Both the position numbers and the translations under genes were made by a program. Source: Ammoniphilus oxalaticus (GTDB lineage: Bacteria > Bacillota > Bacilli > Aneurinibacillales > RAOX-1). From it: a stretch of 64,000 nucleotides of DNA. The DNA lies in assembly GCF_003609605.1 (NCBI RefSeq), contig NZ_MCHY01000008.1:620001-684000 (forward strand), read 5' to 3'. A model generated the notes under the pieces. It was given only the letters and a program-made list of their open reading frames with translations, ran no database searches and was not told the DNA's origin. Numbering within the stretch: position 1 is the stretch's first letter; the number at the start of each line of letters is the position of its first letter. Positions 25,816 through 34,173 of this stretch are shown in pieces.

Positions 25816-26355
25816 TTGTTGTTTAACCGTCACAGTAGAAAACTTATCGTAAGCGCGCTTGTGATTGCCTTGTTGGTCGGTCTTTATGTAACAAACAAGG
25901 AACAGCCTTTGTATGGGAATGATCATGACTCGATCGCCCAGGTGATTCAATCAATTGAAGGTTACCAAGGCATTATTGAAATCATTCATATTGAGGATAT
26001 AGCGGATGAACGGTATGTGGCTTTTCTAACGAATAACATCCCTGCTTATATTCAGTTTGAAAAAGATAAAGACGGGAACTATTTGTGGAGACATATTGAA
26101 AAAAGAGAGGATTCATTTGCCTCCTTTATTATTCCTACATGGATTGAGAAGCCGCCTAAACTACTAATTGTCGCCAATTTAGATAATGATATTGCGGCGA
26201 TTGAGGTACAGGTGAATGAGCATGTGATGAAGCGGGATATCCCTGTCAATCAGCTTTTTGCTACTGTCATCGATCTACCGAAAGCAGATGGAGGGTCCTA
26301 CAAATTTGAATACAACTATTTTGATCAAAACGGAGATCCAATTCGTAAAGAATAG
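25816..26355 (+). CDS. Hypothetical membrane-anchored protein
   Basis: 179-residue protein with a basic head and one N-terminal helix (LIVSALVIALLVGLYV), then a soluble domain outside the membrane. The domain looks beta-rich and has no Cys. Two adjacent TTG codons (25816, 25819) can start it; 25819 has the better spacing from AGGAGG. The stop lies 16 bases before a helicase gene, so the two may share a transcript. Not recognised. Confidence 0.6.
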   Translation: MLFNRHSRKLIVSALVIALLVGLYVTNKEQPLYGNDHDSIAQVIQSIEGYQGIIEIIHIEDIADERYVAFLTNNIPAYIQFEKDKDGNYLWRHIEKREDSFASFIIPTWIEKPPKLLIVANLDNDIAAIEVQVNEHVMKRDIPVNQLFATVIDLPKADGGSYKFEYNYFDQNGDPIRKE

Positions 26356-26371
26356 TGAGGTTTAAACAATC

Positions 26372-28510
26372 ATGCAAGGCTTTTTTATACGGAAGGAACA
26401 AGAATTGGGCGTTGCTTTAAACGAGGCGCAAAAACAAGCTGTCGCCCATACAGATGGGGCGCTATTGTTGCTGGCGGCTCCAGGATCCGGGAAAACAACG
26501 ACGTTAATCATGAGAATCGGCTATCTGATTGAGGAAAAAGGGGTCCAACCATCACGAATTAAAGCGGTGACGTTCAGTCGAGCGGCGGCAGCTGATATGC
26601 AAGAACGCTATAGACGTTTTTTTCCGCAACTCCCGCTCATCGATTTTTCAACGATTCATAGTTTGGCTTATGAGGTAACGCGGGATTATTTGAAAAAGCA
26701 AGGTGTTGGCTATCAGATTATTGAAGGAAATGTAGGGGGAACGGGACAAGGCCACCCGCGATTGCATAAGCGGATCATTTTGCGTAAATTGTTTCAGAAA
26801 ATTGTTGGTGAGTCAATTACAGATGATCAGTTGGATGAGCTGACGACGTATATTAGTTACGTGAAAAACAAACTAATCCCAAGGGACAAGTGGGCGGAAG
26901 TAAAGATTGACGTTCCAAAAGCGGAACGCATTTTACGGGGTTATGAAGCGTTTAAAAGAAAAGACGCCAAGCGATTATTGTTAGATTACGATGATATGTT
27001 AACGCTGGCCAATCACATTTTTGATTCGGATGAACAATTGCTGGGCAGCTATCAACAACGTTTCGACTATGTTTTAACCGACGAAAGTCAGGATACGTCG
27101 CTTGTTCAACATGCGATTATTGAAAAGTTAATAAGACCCCATGGAAATTTATGTGTCGTAGCAGACGATGATCAGAGTATTTATAGTTGGCGCGGAGCCG
27201 AACCCGCTTACTTGCTTCAATTCAAAGAGTTTTATCCCGATGCGACGATTCTATATATGGAACAAAACTACCGTTCATCCAAACAAATCGTCGATGTTGC
27301 CAATCAATTTATCCAACGGAACCGTCAGCGCTACAATAAAAAGATGTTCACGGAAAACCCTGCGCGAGAACCGATTCAAATCCAATCATTTGTCGATCAT
27401 CGACAGCAAACAACTTACCTCGTAGAACACATTAAACAACACGGTCAGTTCTCTGATGTGGCGGTGCTGTACCGAAATCATTCGTCATCCATTGCCCTTA
27501 TGAATCAGTTTGACCGAGCGGGAATCCCATTTTATATGAAGGACGCGGACAACCGCTTTTTTTCACACTGGATTGTAGAGGACATCTTGAATTTTATGCG
27601 GATGACATTTACAGATAAACGCGTCGATATTTTAGAGAAAATCCATCTCAAATTTAACGGTTATATAAGTAAGCGGCAAATGGAAGCGTTGAAGGATATC
27701 AATAACGATAAGTCTGTTTTTGATAACTTGTTGCGTTATTTTCAAATGCCAGATTATCAGATTAAACGATTGAAAGCGTCTAAAAATGCGTTTCAACAAA
27801 TGAAAGGGATGCCGCCGCTTCAGGCAATTCATGTCATTCGGGGAAAGCTTGGTTATGAGAAAGCATTGGAAAGAATGTGTGAACACCTTGGTTTTAATCA
27901 AGACTACCTATTTGGAATTTTGAACACGTTAGAACAGATCGCCACTACGTTGCCTTCCATGGAAGCATTCGCCCAGCGCTTAACGTATTTGGAGACGGAA
28001 TTGAAGCGAGCGCAAAAGAGGAAAGATCAGAATGTCGTTACCTTTTCTACGCTTCATAGCGCTAAAGGACTGGAGTTTGAACAGGTGTATATGATTGATT
28101 TACTCGACGGCATCCTGCCTTCGGCAAGCGATCAGGGCGACGCTGCCCTTATGGAAGAAGCGGCGCGTTTATTTTATGTAGGGATGACGCGGGCGAAAAC
28201 ACGCCTCCAGCTGCTCAGTTATCAACAGATTGGTCATGATAAGACGGCTGAATCGTCTTTTGTAACAGTAGTTAAAGAGATGATCAATCGTTCGGAACAA
28301 AGACCGAATAAAGAACAACGAATGCTGAATCCGAATGCAATCCAAGATCGCCAGCAACTATTCCACGGCGCAGTCGTTAAGCATCATATTTTTGGAAACG
28401 GTTCAATTTTGCGGGTGACCGATGAGCAAGTGCATATTCAATTTCAAGACACGGAGAAAGTGTTATCAATTAACACTTGTTTAAAGAGAGGTCTTTTAGA
28501 ACCCGTATAG
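26372..28510 (+). CDS. UvrD/Rep-type superfamily 1 DNA helicase
   Basis: 712-residue ATP-dependent 3'-5' helicase. Motif Q/I is LNEAQKQAV plus APGSGKTTT (residues 16-44). Motif II reads LTDESQD, motif III ADDDQSIYSWRGA near 265-277, motif V STLHSAKGLEFE near 554, and motif VI FYVGMTRAKTRL near 601. The C-terminal KHHIFGNGSILRV segment is the Tudor-like domain of PcrA/UvrD proteins. It is shorter than PcrA (about 740) and its motif II is D-E-S-Q instead of D-E-Y-Q, so it is more like the accessory helicase YjcD. It probably acts in repair or clearing of replication obstacles. Confidence 0.85.
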   Translation: MQGFFIRKEQELGVALNEAQKQAVAHTDGALLLLAAPGSGKTTTLIMRIGYLIEEKGVQPSRIKAVTFSRAAAADMQERYRRFFPQLPLIDFSTIHSLAYEVTRDYLKKQGVGYQIIEGNVGGTGQGHPRLHKRIILRKLFQKIVGESITDDQLDELTTYISYVKNKLIPRDKWAEVKIDVPKAERILRGYEAFKRKDAKRLLLDYDDMLTLANHIFDSDEQLLGSYQQRFDYVLTDESQDTSLVQHAIIEKLIRPHGNLCVVADDDQSIYSWRGAEPAYLLQFKEFYPDATILYMEQNYRSSKQIVDVANQFIQRNRQRYNKKMFTENPAREPIQIQSFVDHRQQTTYLVEHIKQHGQFSDVAVLYRNHSSSIALMNQFDRAGIPFYMKDADNRFFSHWIVEDILNFMRMTFTDKRVDILEKIHLKFNGYISKRQMEALKDINNDKSVFDNLLRYFQMPDYQIKRLKASKNAFQQMKGMPPLQAIHVIRGKLGYEKALERMCEHLGFNQDYLFGILNTLEQIATTLPSMEAFAQRLTYLETELKRAQKRKDQNVVTFSTLHSAKGLEFEQVYMIDLLDGILPSASDQGDAALMEEAARLFYVGMTRAKTRLQLLSYQQIGHDKTAESSFVTVVKEMINRSEQRPNKEQRMLNPNAIQDRQQLFHGAVVKHHIFGNGSILRVTDEQVHIQFQDTEKVLSINTCLKRGLLEPV

Positions 28511-28516
28511 CTGTTG

Positions 28517-28543
28517 AGGGTCGAACGCAAACCGTTCGACCCT
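28517..28543. terminator. Hairpin between convergent genes
   Basis: Perfect 11-bp stem AGGGTCGAACG/CGTTCGACCCT with CAAAC loop; no T-run on either strand. Confidence 0.45.
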
Positions 28544-28558
28544 GTATAAAGTGTATAC

Positions 28559-29110
28559 CTATTTGATTGCGCTGCCTCCAAAAATAAAGCGGTGTTGCCA
28601 ATGAGTACCTGCGATTTGGTCGACGCGCACCCCACCTGATTGATTGGAGTAGGTGTGTAACATCTTTCCGTTCCCTAGGTAAATCGAGACGTGAGTAATT
28701 CTTTGATTAAACTTGTTGGTACCGGTGTAAGAACTCGCTTTTGGGCCGCGGTAGGACATAAAGAACATCAAGTCCCCTGGTTTTAAGCTTGTTAGTTGTG
28801 TCGTTGTTTTTCCGATTTTTTTTACGTAGTTTGCCTGGGTTCTAGAGTTCGTTGTTATGTCCACGCCCGCTCCATTTAGGAATGCTCTACGTGTAAAGTC
28901 GGAGCAATCAAGTGTGCGCGCGCTGTTTCGGTTGGAGCCAAACTCATAAGGAGTTCCTAAGTACTTCAAGCCGGCTTGAAGTACTTTTTGGCTAGTAGAC
29001 GTTTGTGTTTGGGATGTTTGGGCCTTGGCTTGTCCCTGAAAAGGTGAGATGAAGCCTAAACCAATTGTCGTGACCGCAAACATAACGGCCATTTTTTTTC
29101 TAATATACAC
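28559..29110 (-). CDS. Secreted NlpC/P60 cell-wall peptidase
   Basis: 183-residue exported peptidase that would cut peptide stems of peptidoglycan. A signal peptide ends near GQAKAQ. The NlpC/P60 domain covers about 45-183, with catalytic Cys in TLDCSDFTRR near 70 and His in RITHVSIYLG near 140. There is no LysM or SH3 wall-binding module. A ydaO-type c-di-AMP riboswitch precedes it, a common arrangement for wall hydrolases and potassium transporters. High c-di-AMP would shut it off. Confidence 0.88.
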   Translation of the reverse strand: MYIRKKMAVMFAVTTIGLGFISPFQGQAKAQTSQTQTSTSQKVLQAGLKYLGTPYEFGSNRNSARTLDCSDFTRRAFLNGAGVDITTNSRTQANYVKKIGKTTTQLTSLKPGDLMFFMSYRGPKASSYTGTNKFNQRITHVSIYLGNGKMLHTYSNQSGGVRVDQIAGTHWQHRFIFGGSAIK

Positions 29111-29134
29111 GTGTAAAAATGCCTCCTTTTTGTT

Positions 29135-29255
29135 TGCCTACGAGGTTAGTTGCCGGGTGCGGATTGAAGGAAGACAACCCTACGCAATTGCGATTAACCC
29201 CAAACATTGAGCTGTTTTTCGCGCTCAGTGTCATTAAAAATCCCCCGCGTTCCTA
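29135..29255 (-). ncRNA. c-di-AMP riboswitch (ydaO/yuaA type)
   Basis: On the minus strand the leader contains the hallmark segments in order: GGGGTTAAT, GTAGGG, a TCTTCCTTCAATCC stretch, CCGCACCCGGCAACTAACC and the end CTCGTAGGC (plus-strand 29135-29143). This matches the 3' half of the ydaO-yuaA motif closely. The 5' half is less certain, so the outer limit near 29255 is approximate. The aptamer ends about 25 bases before the start codon, so control of translation or a short terminator switch are both possible. Confidence 0.82.
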
Positions 29256-29459
29256 GAAAGTTAATATGGGAACTTTCGGCTATTTAAAACGATAGCATAC
29301 AAATTAGGGTAAAGTTAATGCCAAAAACTTGGGCGTTTTGCCCAAAAAAGCCAAACTGTAATTCTCTATAAATTAAGAATATGAACAAGCTGGATGACTA
29401 CTCGTTTGTCTAGGAAAATAGACAAACGCCTAAATTCAACAAGATAGGCGATCGCCCAA

Positions 29460-29487
29460 ACCGATAGGCAGACGGTTACATATGATA
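29460..29487 (+). promoter_or_regulatory. Possible sigma-K promoter
   Basis: CATATGATA at 29479-29487 fits the -10 CATANNNTA, with AC 17 bases upstream. It lies 32 bases before the YjcZ-like gene, which would fit mother-cell expression. Confidence 0.35.
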
Positions 29488-29519
29488 CATCAACAAAGCA
29501 AAAAGGAGAGATGTATTGT

Positions 29520-29618
29520 ATGAGTTCTTTTGGCGGATGGTTTGAAGATAACGATTTCTTAGTGATTTTGGTGTTGTTCATTTTATTAGTGATTATCTTT
29601 GCGGGTTTTGACCGTTAA
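29520..29618 (+). CDS. YjcZ-family sporulation peptide, 32 residues
   Basis: Tiny single-pass membrane protein. A Gly/aromatic head (MSSFGGWFEDND) leads into the hydrophobic helix FLVILVLFILLVIIFAGF and ends DR. The LVLFILL-I-I core is the hallmark of the YjcZ/tiny-TM sporulation family, usually 26-50 residues. AGGAG lies 11 bases before ATG 29520; an in-frame ATG at 29511 is too close to it. A possible sigma-K promoter lies upstream and a hairpin terminator downstream. Confidence 0.75.
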   Translation: MSSFGGWFEDNDFLVILVLFILLVIIFAGFDR

Positions 29619-29653
29619 TACAGATCGTAAGGATCTGTAACAAAAATAAACAA

Positions 29654-29693
29654 GCAAAAGGCGGATACCGATAAATGGCTTCCGCCCTTTTGC
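29654..29693 (+). terminator. Terminator of the YjcZ-like gene
   Basis: GCAAAAGG-CGGA paired with TCCGCCCTTTTGC (one bulged base); the tail GTTTAAAA is only moderately T-rich. Confidence 0.55.
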
Positions 29694-29756
29694 GTTTAAA
29701 AATGCGACTCTTCTACTAAAAGGTTAGGAAATTATTCCTTTTATTCTACTATATTG

Positions 29757-29786
29757 TTACAAAAATCGAATCTTTCATAGTATAAT
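29757..29786 (+). promoter_or_regulatory. Candidate promoter of the LysM-NlpC/P60 gene
   Basis: TTACAA at 29757-29762, 18-base spacer, perfect TATAAT at 29781-29786, 53 bases before the ATG. Confidence 0.45.
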
Positions 29787-29839
29787 AGAGTATGGTTGAC
29801 AAACTTTTGCTGATAGAATGAGGGGGTTAGGGAAATCTG

Positions 29840-30697
29840 ATGAAAAAGATTGCGGGACTACTTTTATCCACCTTTTTAATTGCTGGCGTAGCCCAGGCAA
29901 ATCCGAATACATATATCGTTAAACAGGGCGACACCCTGTATGAGATCGCTCGTCAACATTCTGCTTCAGTGGAGCAAATTAAACAATGGAACGGCCTGGC
30001 GACAGATCAGATCCGGATTGGTCAGCCACTCGCTCTCGCTCAAGGGGCTACCCTCGCTAATGCTGGTCAAACGGCTGTAGGATCGAATCGCGTGTCCAGT
30101 GGTCAAGCGAAGGCTACGATTCAGGCAGATCGTTTGAATGTGAGAGAGAAGGGTGATTTGTCGGGTCAGGTGATAGGTAGCTTTAGTCGCGGCGTCGTTG
30201 TCGATGTGCTGCAAAGGGGACCGCAATGGTCTTTGGTGGAAAGCGGCGGGTTAAAAGGCTATGTTTCCAATGATTTTTTGCAAGCAGGAGCCGGGACTTC
30301 CGTGACGACAGTTTCACGATCAGGCAACCCGTTTGAAAGTCGTCTGCAGAATGTTGTAAGGCCTTTGGTAGGAACCCCTTATAAATTAGGTGGGACAAGC
30401 CCTGCCGGATTTGATTGCAGCGGTTTTACAGCGCATGTGATGGGGCAGTTTGGCGTAAAGTTACCGCGTATCTCGGAAGACCAGTTTCATGTTGGTGTCG
30501 CAGTCGATCGGGCAAATCTGCAACCAGGCGACCTTTTGTTTTTTGATTCCTACGGTAGCGGCAAGATTACGCACGTAGGTATTTATGTAGGAAATAACCG
30601 GATTGCGCATGCCGCGTCACGCAGTGTTTCTATTGATGATGCGACCTGGTATTTTAACAATTACCGCTATTATGGGGCAAAGCGTGTATTGCGCTAA
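29840..30697 (+). CDS. LysM-SH3b-NlpC/P60 D,L-endopeptidase
   Basis: 285-residue secreted wall hydrolase of the LytE/LytF/CwlS type. The signal peptide ends at VAQA. One LysM motif follows (YIVKQGDTLYEIARQH, about 25-68), then an SH3b domain (about 92-147, RLNVREKGDLSGQVIG), then NlpC/P60 (about 165-285). Catalytic Cys is in GFDCSGFTAH near 192 and His in ITHVGIYVG near 243, followed by RIAHAAS. It cleaves the D-Glu-mDAP bond in relatives. Unlike the neighbouring NlpC/P60 gene it has no c-di-AMP riboswitch. The GAGGGGGTTAGGG region is the ribosome binding site. Confidence 0.9.
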   Translation: MKKIAGLLLSTFLIAGVAQANPNTYIVKQGDTLYEIARQHSASVEQIKQWNGLATDQIRIGQPLALAQGATLANAGQTAVGSNRVSSGQAKATIQADRLNVREKGDLSGQVIGSFSRGVVVDVLQRGPQWSLVESGGLKGYVSNDFLQAGAGTSVTTVSRSGNPFESRLQNVVRPLVGTPYKLGGTSPAGFDCSGFTAHVMGQFGVKLPRISEDQFHVGVAVDRANLQPGDLLFFDSYGSGKITHVGIYVGNNRIAHAASRSVSIDDATWYFNNYRYYGAKRVLR

Positions 30698-30733
30698 TAA
30701 TGAGCATACATATGTAGTTGATAGTAGTAGATG

Positions 30734-30758
30734 TCAAGTGGAAAATAGTTGCCGATGC
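30734..30758 (+). promoter_or_regulatory. Sigma-D-like element shared with 48534
   Basis: TCAA (30734-30737), 13-base spacer, GCCGATGC (30751-30758), against the sigma-D consensus TAAA-15-GCCGATAT. The whole block is nearly identical to one at 48531-48560. A TATAAT follows at 30778. No gene with a ribosome binding site lies in 30698-31127 apart from the fabH leader. Confidence 0.35.
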
Positions 30759-30830
30759 TTGCGTGGCATGTTTTTTGTATAATAAAAGCAAGCTAAATCA
30801 TTCAGATGTTTAGCGTTGAGAGATAATCTT

Positions 30831-30859
30831 GGCTGTTCCTGGGGGAACAGTCTTTTTTT
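30831..30859 (+). terminator. Strong terminator in the LysM gene-fabH gap
   Basis: GGCTGTTCC/GGAACAGTC with TGGG loop and seven T. With the TATAAT at 30778-30783, a transcript of roughly 70 bases is possible. Confidence 0.75.
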
Positions 30860-31127
30860 ATTTAAGCTGTCGACCTAAATTTATAGATTCGAGCAAATGG
30901 GAAGATAATCCGAACGCACTTTTACCAAGATACAGGGAAAGGTTTATCAGATGCTGTTTCGTTCGTTTAAATCAGCAAAAAAGATTGAAGAAGGGTAGCG
31001 CTTGTTGTAAAGTAAAAGTAAAGTTTTACATGAGGCGATTGGAGCGCCGAGAGCCTGAAATATAATTATACGGAAGAGAAATGAATCAGGGTTCACAATA
31101 AAACTTATGTAGGGAAGGAAACAAGGG

Positions 31128-32066
31128 ATGAAGAGAGCTGGGATTATTGGAATTGGTCATTACGTGCCGGAAACGGTTGTTACAAATAAAGATCTAGAAG
31201 AAAAGTTAGATACGAGCGACGAATGGATTACGACACGAACTGGAATCCGCGAGCGAAGAATTGCATCGGATGAAATGGATACGTCGGACTTAGCTACGCA
31301 AGCCGCTTTAGCCGCGATCGAGAATGCGGGAATCGGAGTAGAGGAAATCGATCTGATTTTAGTCGCCACTTCTACAGCCGATTATCATGGATTCCCATCT
31401 GTCGCTTGCTTAGTGCAAAACAAGTTAAAAGCGAAAACAGTCGGAGCAATGGACGTGAGCGCCGCTTGCTCAGGTTTTATTTATGCGATGGTCATGGCAA
31501 AGCAGTTTATTGAAACAGGCGCAAACCAACGTGTGTTAGTCATCGGAGCGGAAAAAATGTCGAAGATGGTGGACTGGTCTGATCGAAATACCGCTGTGTT
31601 ATTTGGTGATGGCGCAGGAGCAGTCATTCTCGGGCCAGTTTCAGAAGACAGAGGGATCTTATCCTATGAGATGGGGGCCGATGGCAGCGGCGCGGATGAA
31701 CTATTCGTCGATGATTATTTGCAAATGAATGGTCGTGAAGTGTTTAAATTTGCGGTGCGTCAAATGCCGGACACGATTCAACGGGTTGTGGATCAAGCGG
31801 GCTTAACGGTCAGCGAAGTCGATTTCCTAATTCCGCACCAAGCGAATACGCGCATTATTCAATCTGCGGCGGATAAGCTGGGCATCCCTGAACAAAAAGT
31901 TTCGGTGACTGTTGATAAATATGGGAATACTTCCTCGGCATCGATTCCCTTATCCTTAGTTCAAGAGGTCCAACTCGGTAAGATTGAGGATGGAGACCTA
32001 CTTGTGTTGGTTGGGTTTGGGGCGGGCTTAACTTGGGCTTCGCTCACGCTACGCTGGGGTAAATAA
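31128..32066 (+). CDS. fabH: 3-oxoacyl-ACP synthase III (FabH)
   Basis: Beta-ketoacyl-ACP synthase III, which condenses acyl-CoA with malonyl-ACP to begin fatty-acid synthesis. 312 residues. The catalytic triad is visible: Cys in SAACSGFIYA near 113, His in LIPHQANTRI near 239 and Asn in YGNTSSASIP near 269. The opening GIIGIGHYVPE and GIRERRI are typical. It stands alone, without fabF or other fab genes, so it may be a second copy such as FabHB. GGAAGGAAAC lies before the ATG. No FapR operator was recognised. Confidence 0.93.
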   Translation: MKRAGIIGIGHYVPETVVTNKDLEEKLDTSDEWITTRTGIRERRIASDEMDTSDLATQAALAAIENAGIGVEEIDLILVATSTADYHGFPSVACLVQNKLKAKTVGAMDVSAACSGFIYAMVMAKQFIETGANQRVLVIGAEKMSKMVDWSDRNTAVLFGDGAGAVILGPVSEDRGILSYEMGADGSGADELFVDDYLQMNGREVFKFAVRQMPDTIQRVVDQAGLTVSEVDFLIPHQANTRIIQSAADKLGIPEQKVSVTVDKYGNTSSASIPLSLVQEVQLGKIEDGDLLVLVGFGAGLTWASLTLRWGK

Positions 32067-32235
32067 AGATGAAAGAGGGGTTGATCAGTGCCTGTGTTCG
32101 CGCTGCTGCAGCCCCTTCTCATTTTCATACATATTGGGATTTATAGGTCCGCCGGATTCTATATCCTACATCGTTATTTTCTTTTGCCTAATCGGTCCAT
32201 AGAATAAGATAAAACAAGCTAAGGAGTGGAGTGAA

Positions 32236-33210
32236 TTGGAACAAGCGCTCATTATTGGGGCAGGTCCTTGTGGTCTTTCCGCTGCGGTCGAGTTGAAAAA
32301 AAGGGGAATTGATCCGTTAATCATTGAAAAAGGGTGTATCGTTAATTCGATTTTTCACTATCCGACCCAAATGCAGTTCTTTACAACGCCTGAATTACTG
32401 GAAATCGGGGAAATTCCGTTTATGACCGCGCATGAAAAACCTTCACGGGCGGAGGCATTAAATTATTATCGTGAAGTAGCCAACCGCGGGGAACTTCGCA
32501 TTCGAAATTATGAGCAAGTGGAACGTGTAGAGCGGGGCGATGGATACTTTAAGGTAAGTTCTGTCGACCGCTTTCAGACGAAACATGAATATCAAGCGCG
32601 TTTTGTGATTGTAGCCACGGGTTATTTTGATAATCCGAATCGACTGGGTGTGCCTGGTGAAGAGTTGCCTAAAGTGACGAATTACTTCAAAGAAGCCCAT
32701 CCGTATCAAGGAATGAAGGTGGCGATTATTGGCGGCAAAAATTCCGCGGTTGAAGCGGCGATGCAGCTTGTCAGAGTGGGCGCTGAGGTGACTCTCATTT
32801 ATCGCAGGGAGGCATTTACTTCAAGTGTGAAACCATGGATTCGTCCGTTAATTGACAGTATGATTGAAAAAGGCCTAGTTCAGGTTCATTGGAATTCACA
32901 TGTTACGGAAATTAAGGAGCGGTCGATTGTCGTGGACATCGGGGGGCGACAAGAGAAGATTGACAATGATGCGGTGCTGGCAATGATTGGTTTTCATCCT
33001 GATCGGAAGCTATTGTTTTCGATGGGGATCGAACTGTCTGAAGAAACAGGGGCGCCTGTCCATAATCCCGCTACAATGGAAACGAACGCGCCCGGTATTT
33101 ATATTGCGGGAGTTATCGCCGCGGGTAATAATGCTAATGAAATTTTTATTGAAAATGGTAGATTCCATGGCGGTGTCATCGCCGAGCACATTAAAAATAG
33201 AATAAGTTAA
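32236..33210 (+). CDS. ypdA: YpdA-family bacillithiol-disulfide reductase
   Basis: 324-residue FAD/NADPH oxidoreductase of the YpdA/Bdr family, which reduces bacillithiol disulfide. The FAD-binding GAGPCGLSAA lies at 8-17 with the characteristic Cys. The NADPH-binding IIGGKNSAVEAA is near 160-171. A C-terminal FAD contact lies in GIYIAGVIAAGNNANE near 290. No CxxC redox pair is present, as in the family. TTG 32236 follows AAGGAG by 9 bases. The 169-base gap after fabH contains no recognised signal. Confidence 0.88.
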   Translation: MEQALIIGAGPCGLSAAVELKKRGIDPLIIEKGCIVNSIFHYPTQMQFFTTPELLEIGEIPFMTAHEKPSRAEALNYYREVANRGELRIRNYEQVERVERGDGYFKVSSVDRFQTKHEYQARFVIVATGYFDNPNRLGVPGEELPKVTNYFKEAHPYQGMKVAIIGGKNSAVEAAMQLVRVGAEVTLIYRREAFTSSVKPWIRPLIDSMIEKGLVQVHWNSHVTEIKERSIVVDIGGRQEKIDNDAVLAMIGFHPDRKLLFSMGIELSEETGAPVHNPATMETNAPGIYIAGVIAAGNNANEIFIENGRFHGGVIAEHIKNRIS

Positions 33211-33238
33211 AAAAGCCGAAATTGTTTCGGCTTTTTTT
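33209..33238 (+). terminator. Terminator of ypdA
   Basis: AAAAAGCCGAAA/TTTCGGCTTTTT around ATTG, overlapping the ypdA stop. Confidence 0.92.
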
Positions 33239-33301
33239 CATGAAGAGAGGGACAAGTTCATATAGATAGAGAGAGCGAGATGGAAAGGGGAAAGGCGTAA
33301 G

Positions 33302-33790
33302 TTGTTAAAGTACACGACAGGTTTATTGTTCATTTTTATTTTTATATTATCAGGTTGCGGGAGTCAACTTACCGATGAAAACGATCGGAACAAGGGACAA
33401 CATGCTGAACAGGATCAGTTATTCGTAAAGGTTTTAGAAACAAAAACTGCGGTCGTTTTGCAGTTGTCAGAAGAGCTTGAAGAGCAGTTGCAGGCGATGC
33501 AGAGTGAGGATGAGTGGCATGAGGCTACGGAACATATGAAGCAGGTTCAACAAGATATTTTGTTCCATTGGAACGAATTACATAACGACTATCGACCGCA
33601 ACATCAGACATTGCGAAAGGCAAAAGAAGATCTAAAGGCAATATTGACAGACTATCGTGATGGATTATCGTTAGAAATAAGTGGGATGGATACAGCGGAT
33701 GCTATGGAAATGAAATTAGGCTTCCAAAAAACGACGAAAGCTCGCGAGAAAATGCGACAATTTAAAGAACAACTAGCAGAGTCTCGTTAA
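33302..33790 (+). CDS. Lipoprotein with helical domain
   Basis: 162-residue lipoprotein. The signal LLFIFIFILSGC carries the lipobox L-S-G-C with Cys near 19. The mature part is almost wholly helical and Glu/Gln-rich, with heptad-like spacing at about 45-160, so a coiled coil or four-helix bundle is likely. The start is TTG 33302 after an AAAGG-containing site. Not recognised beyond this. Terminators flank it. Confidence 0.7.
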   Translation: MLKYTTGLLFIFIFILSGCGSQLTDENDRNKGQHAEQDQLFVKVLETKTAVVLQLSEELEEQLQAMQSEDEWHEATEHMKQVQQDILFHWNELHNDYRPQHQTLRKAKEDLKAILTDYRDGLSLEISGMDTADAMEMKLGFQKTTKAREKMRQFKEQLAESR

Positions 33791-33815
33791 GCGGCCTCAA
33801 TCGATTGGTTTAGCC

Positions 33816-33841
33816 AAAAGGAGGGATGGCTCCTCCTTTTT
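33816..33841 (+). terminator. Terminator of the lipoprotein gene
   Basis: AAAAGGAGG/CCTCCTTTT stem followed by TTA. Confidence 0.85.
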
Positions 33842-33882
33842 ATGGAAACCACGTGTTTGTCATCGCGTTTCATTTATCTTGA

Positions 33883-34068
33883 TTAAAAAGCGGCGCCTAA
33901 TAGTATGATCGCGAGTATCATCATCCCGAAAGAACCGAGGAGTATGTTAACAATCTGGGTGTTAATCGTATCTTTCATCATTTGTACGGGAGAACGGGAT
34001 AAGGATCCGCAGGACTGACATACTCCAGAATGAGTTTGTTTACCTGTATCGCAAATTTTACAACTCAT
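33883..34068 (-). CDS. Small zinc-ribbon membrane protein
   Basis: 61 residues. A rubredoxin-like ribbon comes first, CKIC...CQSC at 3-6 and 17-20. A C-terminal transmembrane helix follows (IVNILLGSFGMMILAIILLGAAF). AAGGAG precedes ATG 34068 by about 8 bases. Probably metal-bound at the inner membrane face; role unknown. Confidence 0.7.
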   Translation of the reverse strand: MSCKICDTGKQTHSGVCQSCGSLSRSPVQMMKDTINTQIVNILLGSFGMMILAIILLGAAF

Positions 34069-34173
34069 ATTGATTCTCCTTCATGTTACGTTTCAAACGT
34101 ATTATATTTTATACAATTTAAAAAGGAATCGCAAATCATTTCTCTATAAAATAAAAATTACCCGTCAACGATG

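Noticed and set aside
29420-29470. Sigma-D promoter near ACCGATAG before the YjcZ-like gene
   Set aside because: The nearest TAAA is about 25 bases away, too far for the -35/-10 spacing; the sigma-K pattern fits better.
30829-31065. 78-codon plus-strand ORF in the gap before fabH
   Set aside because: It begins inside a terminator stem, has no ribosome binding site, and its composition (many Arg, Cys and Lys without pattern) looks like chance.
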